Assembly (NCBI GenBank): GCA_900088475.1
Contig: FLMG01002571.1
Coordinates: 1,363 to 20,217 of the forward strand
DNA length: 18,855 nucleotides
DNA from: Hyphochytrium catenoides
Taxonomy: Eukaryota > Sar > Hyphochytriomycetes > Hyphochytriales > Hyphochytriaceae
Direction: 5' to 3'
Each line of letters begins with the position of its first letter. The stretch's first letter is position 1. Both the position numbers and the translations under genes were made by a program. Of this stretch, positions 18,817-18,855 are shown in pieces. The notes under the pieces are model-generated. The model searched no databases. It saw nothing but the letters and a program-made list of their open reading frames with translations, and had not been told where the DNA came from.

Positions 18817-18855
<39 letters not shown>
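18777..18855 (+). repeat. TC/TGTC microsatellite at the right edge
   Basis: TC dinucleotide array with regularly spaced TG interruptions running off the window. It most likely lies in intron 17 of the IQCH-like gene. Confidence 0.9.

Noticed and set aside
1-18855. CRISPR arrays, insertion sequences, tRNA or rRNA genes
   Set aside because: Repeats are simple dinucleotide tracts without spacers; no transposase or reverse transcriptase motifs and no cloverleaf or rRNA sequence were noticed.

Overview
This is nuclear DNA from a eukaryote. Four of the five genes are split by short introns (about 56 to 510 nt) with GT..AG borders, and the proteins include a cytosolic ribosomal protein and a 26S proteasome subunit. 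There are no bacterial operons, no CRISPR array and no recognisable transposon. The organism is probably a flagellated or zoosporic protist or a zoosporic fungus. An IQCH-type protein is usually found in lineages with motile cilia, and the first gene encodes a TRP-like membrane protein of the kind best known from fungi and some protists. The uL5 protein looks to me most like stramenopile or alveolate versions, but I cannot settle the lineage without a search.

Layout, left to right: (1) 397-2673 (+), an intronless gene for a 758-residue TRP-like polytopic membrane protein. (2) 3154-8565 (-), a 15-exon gene for the proteasome regulatory subunit Rpn1/PSMD2, reconstructed as 901 residues with every splice phase matching. 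(3) 8647-10278 (+), a class I SAM-dependent methyltransferase in six exons, with a less certain 5' end. (4) 10632-11932 (-), a five-exon gene for ribosomal protein uL5 (RPL11), 174 residues, whose first coding exon is only the ATG. (5) 12743 to beyond the right edge (+), an IQCH-like calmodulin-binding protein. Seventeen exons and about 728 residues are visible, and the 3' part is missing.

The genes alternate in orientation: 1/2 and 3/4 converge, while 2/3 and 4/5 diverge. The 2/3 pair shares an 81-bp start-to-start region. The 3/4 pair shares a small palindrome that places AATAAA on both strands. The introns, especially in Rpn1 and IQCH, carry long TC or GA microsatellites. These create many false open frames rich in Ser/Leu or Arg/Glu, which are not genes.

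The five genes do not form a pathway; this is ordinary housekeeping plus cilium-related gene space. I see no evidence of an undescribed multi-gene system. The points most worth checking are the shared poly(A) palindrome, the intronless TRP-like gene among intron-rich neighbours, the loss of the charged Rpn1 loop, and the complementary intronic microsatellites.
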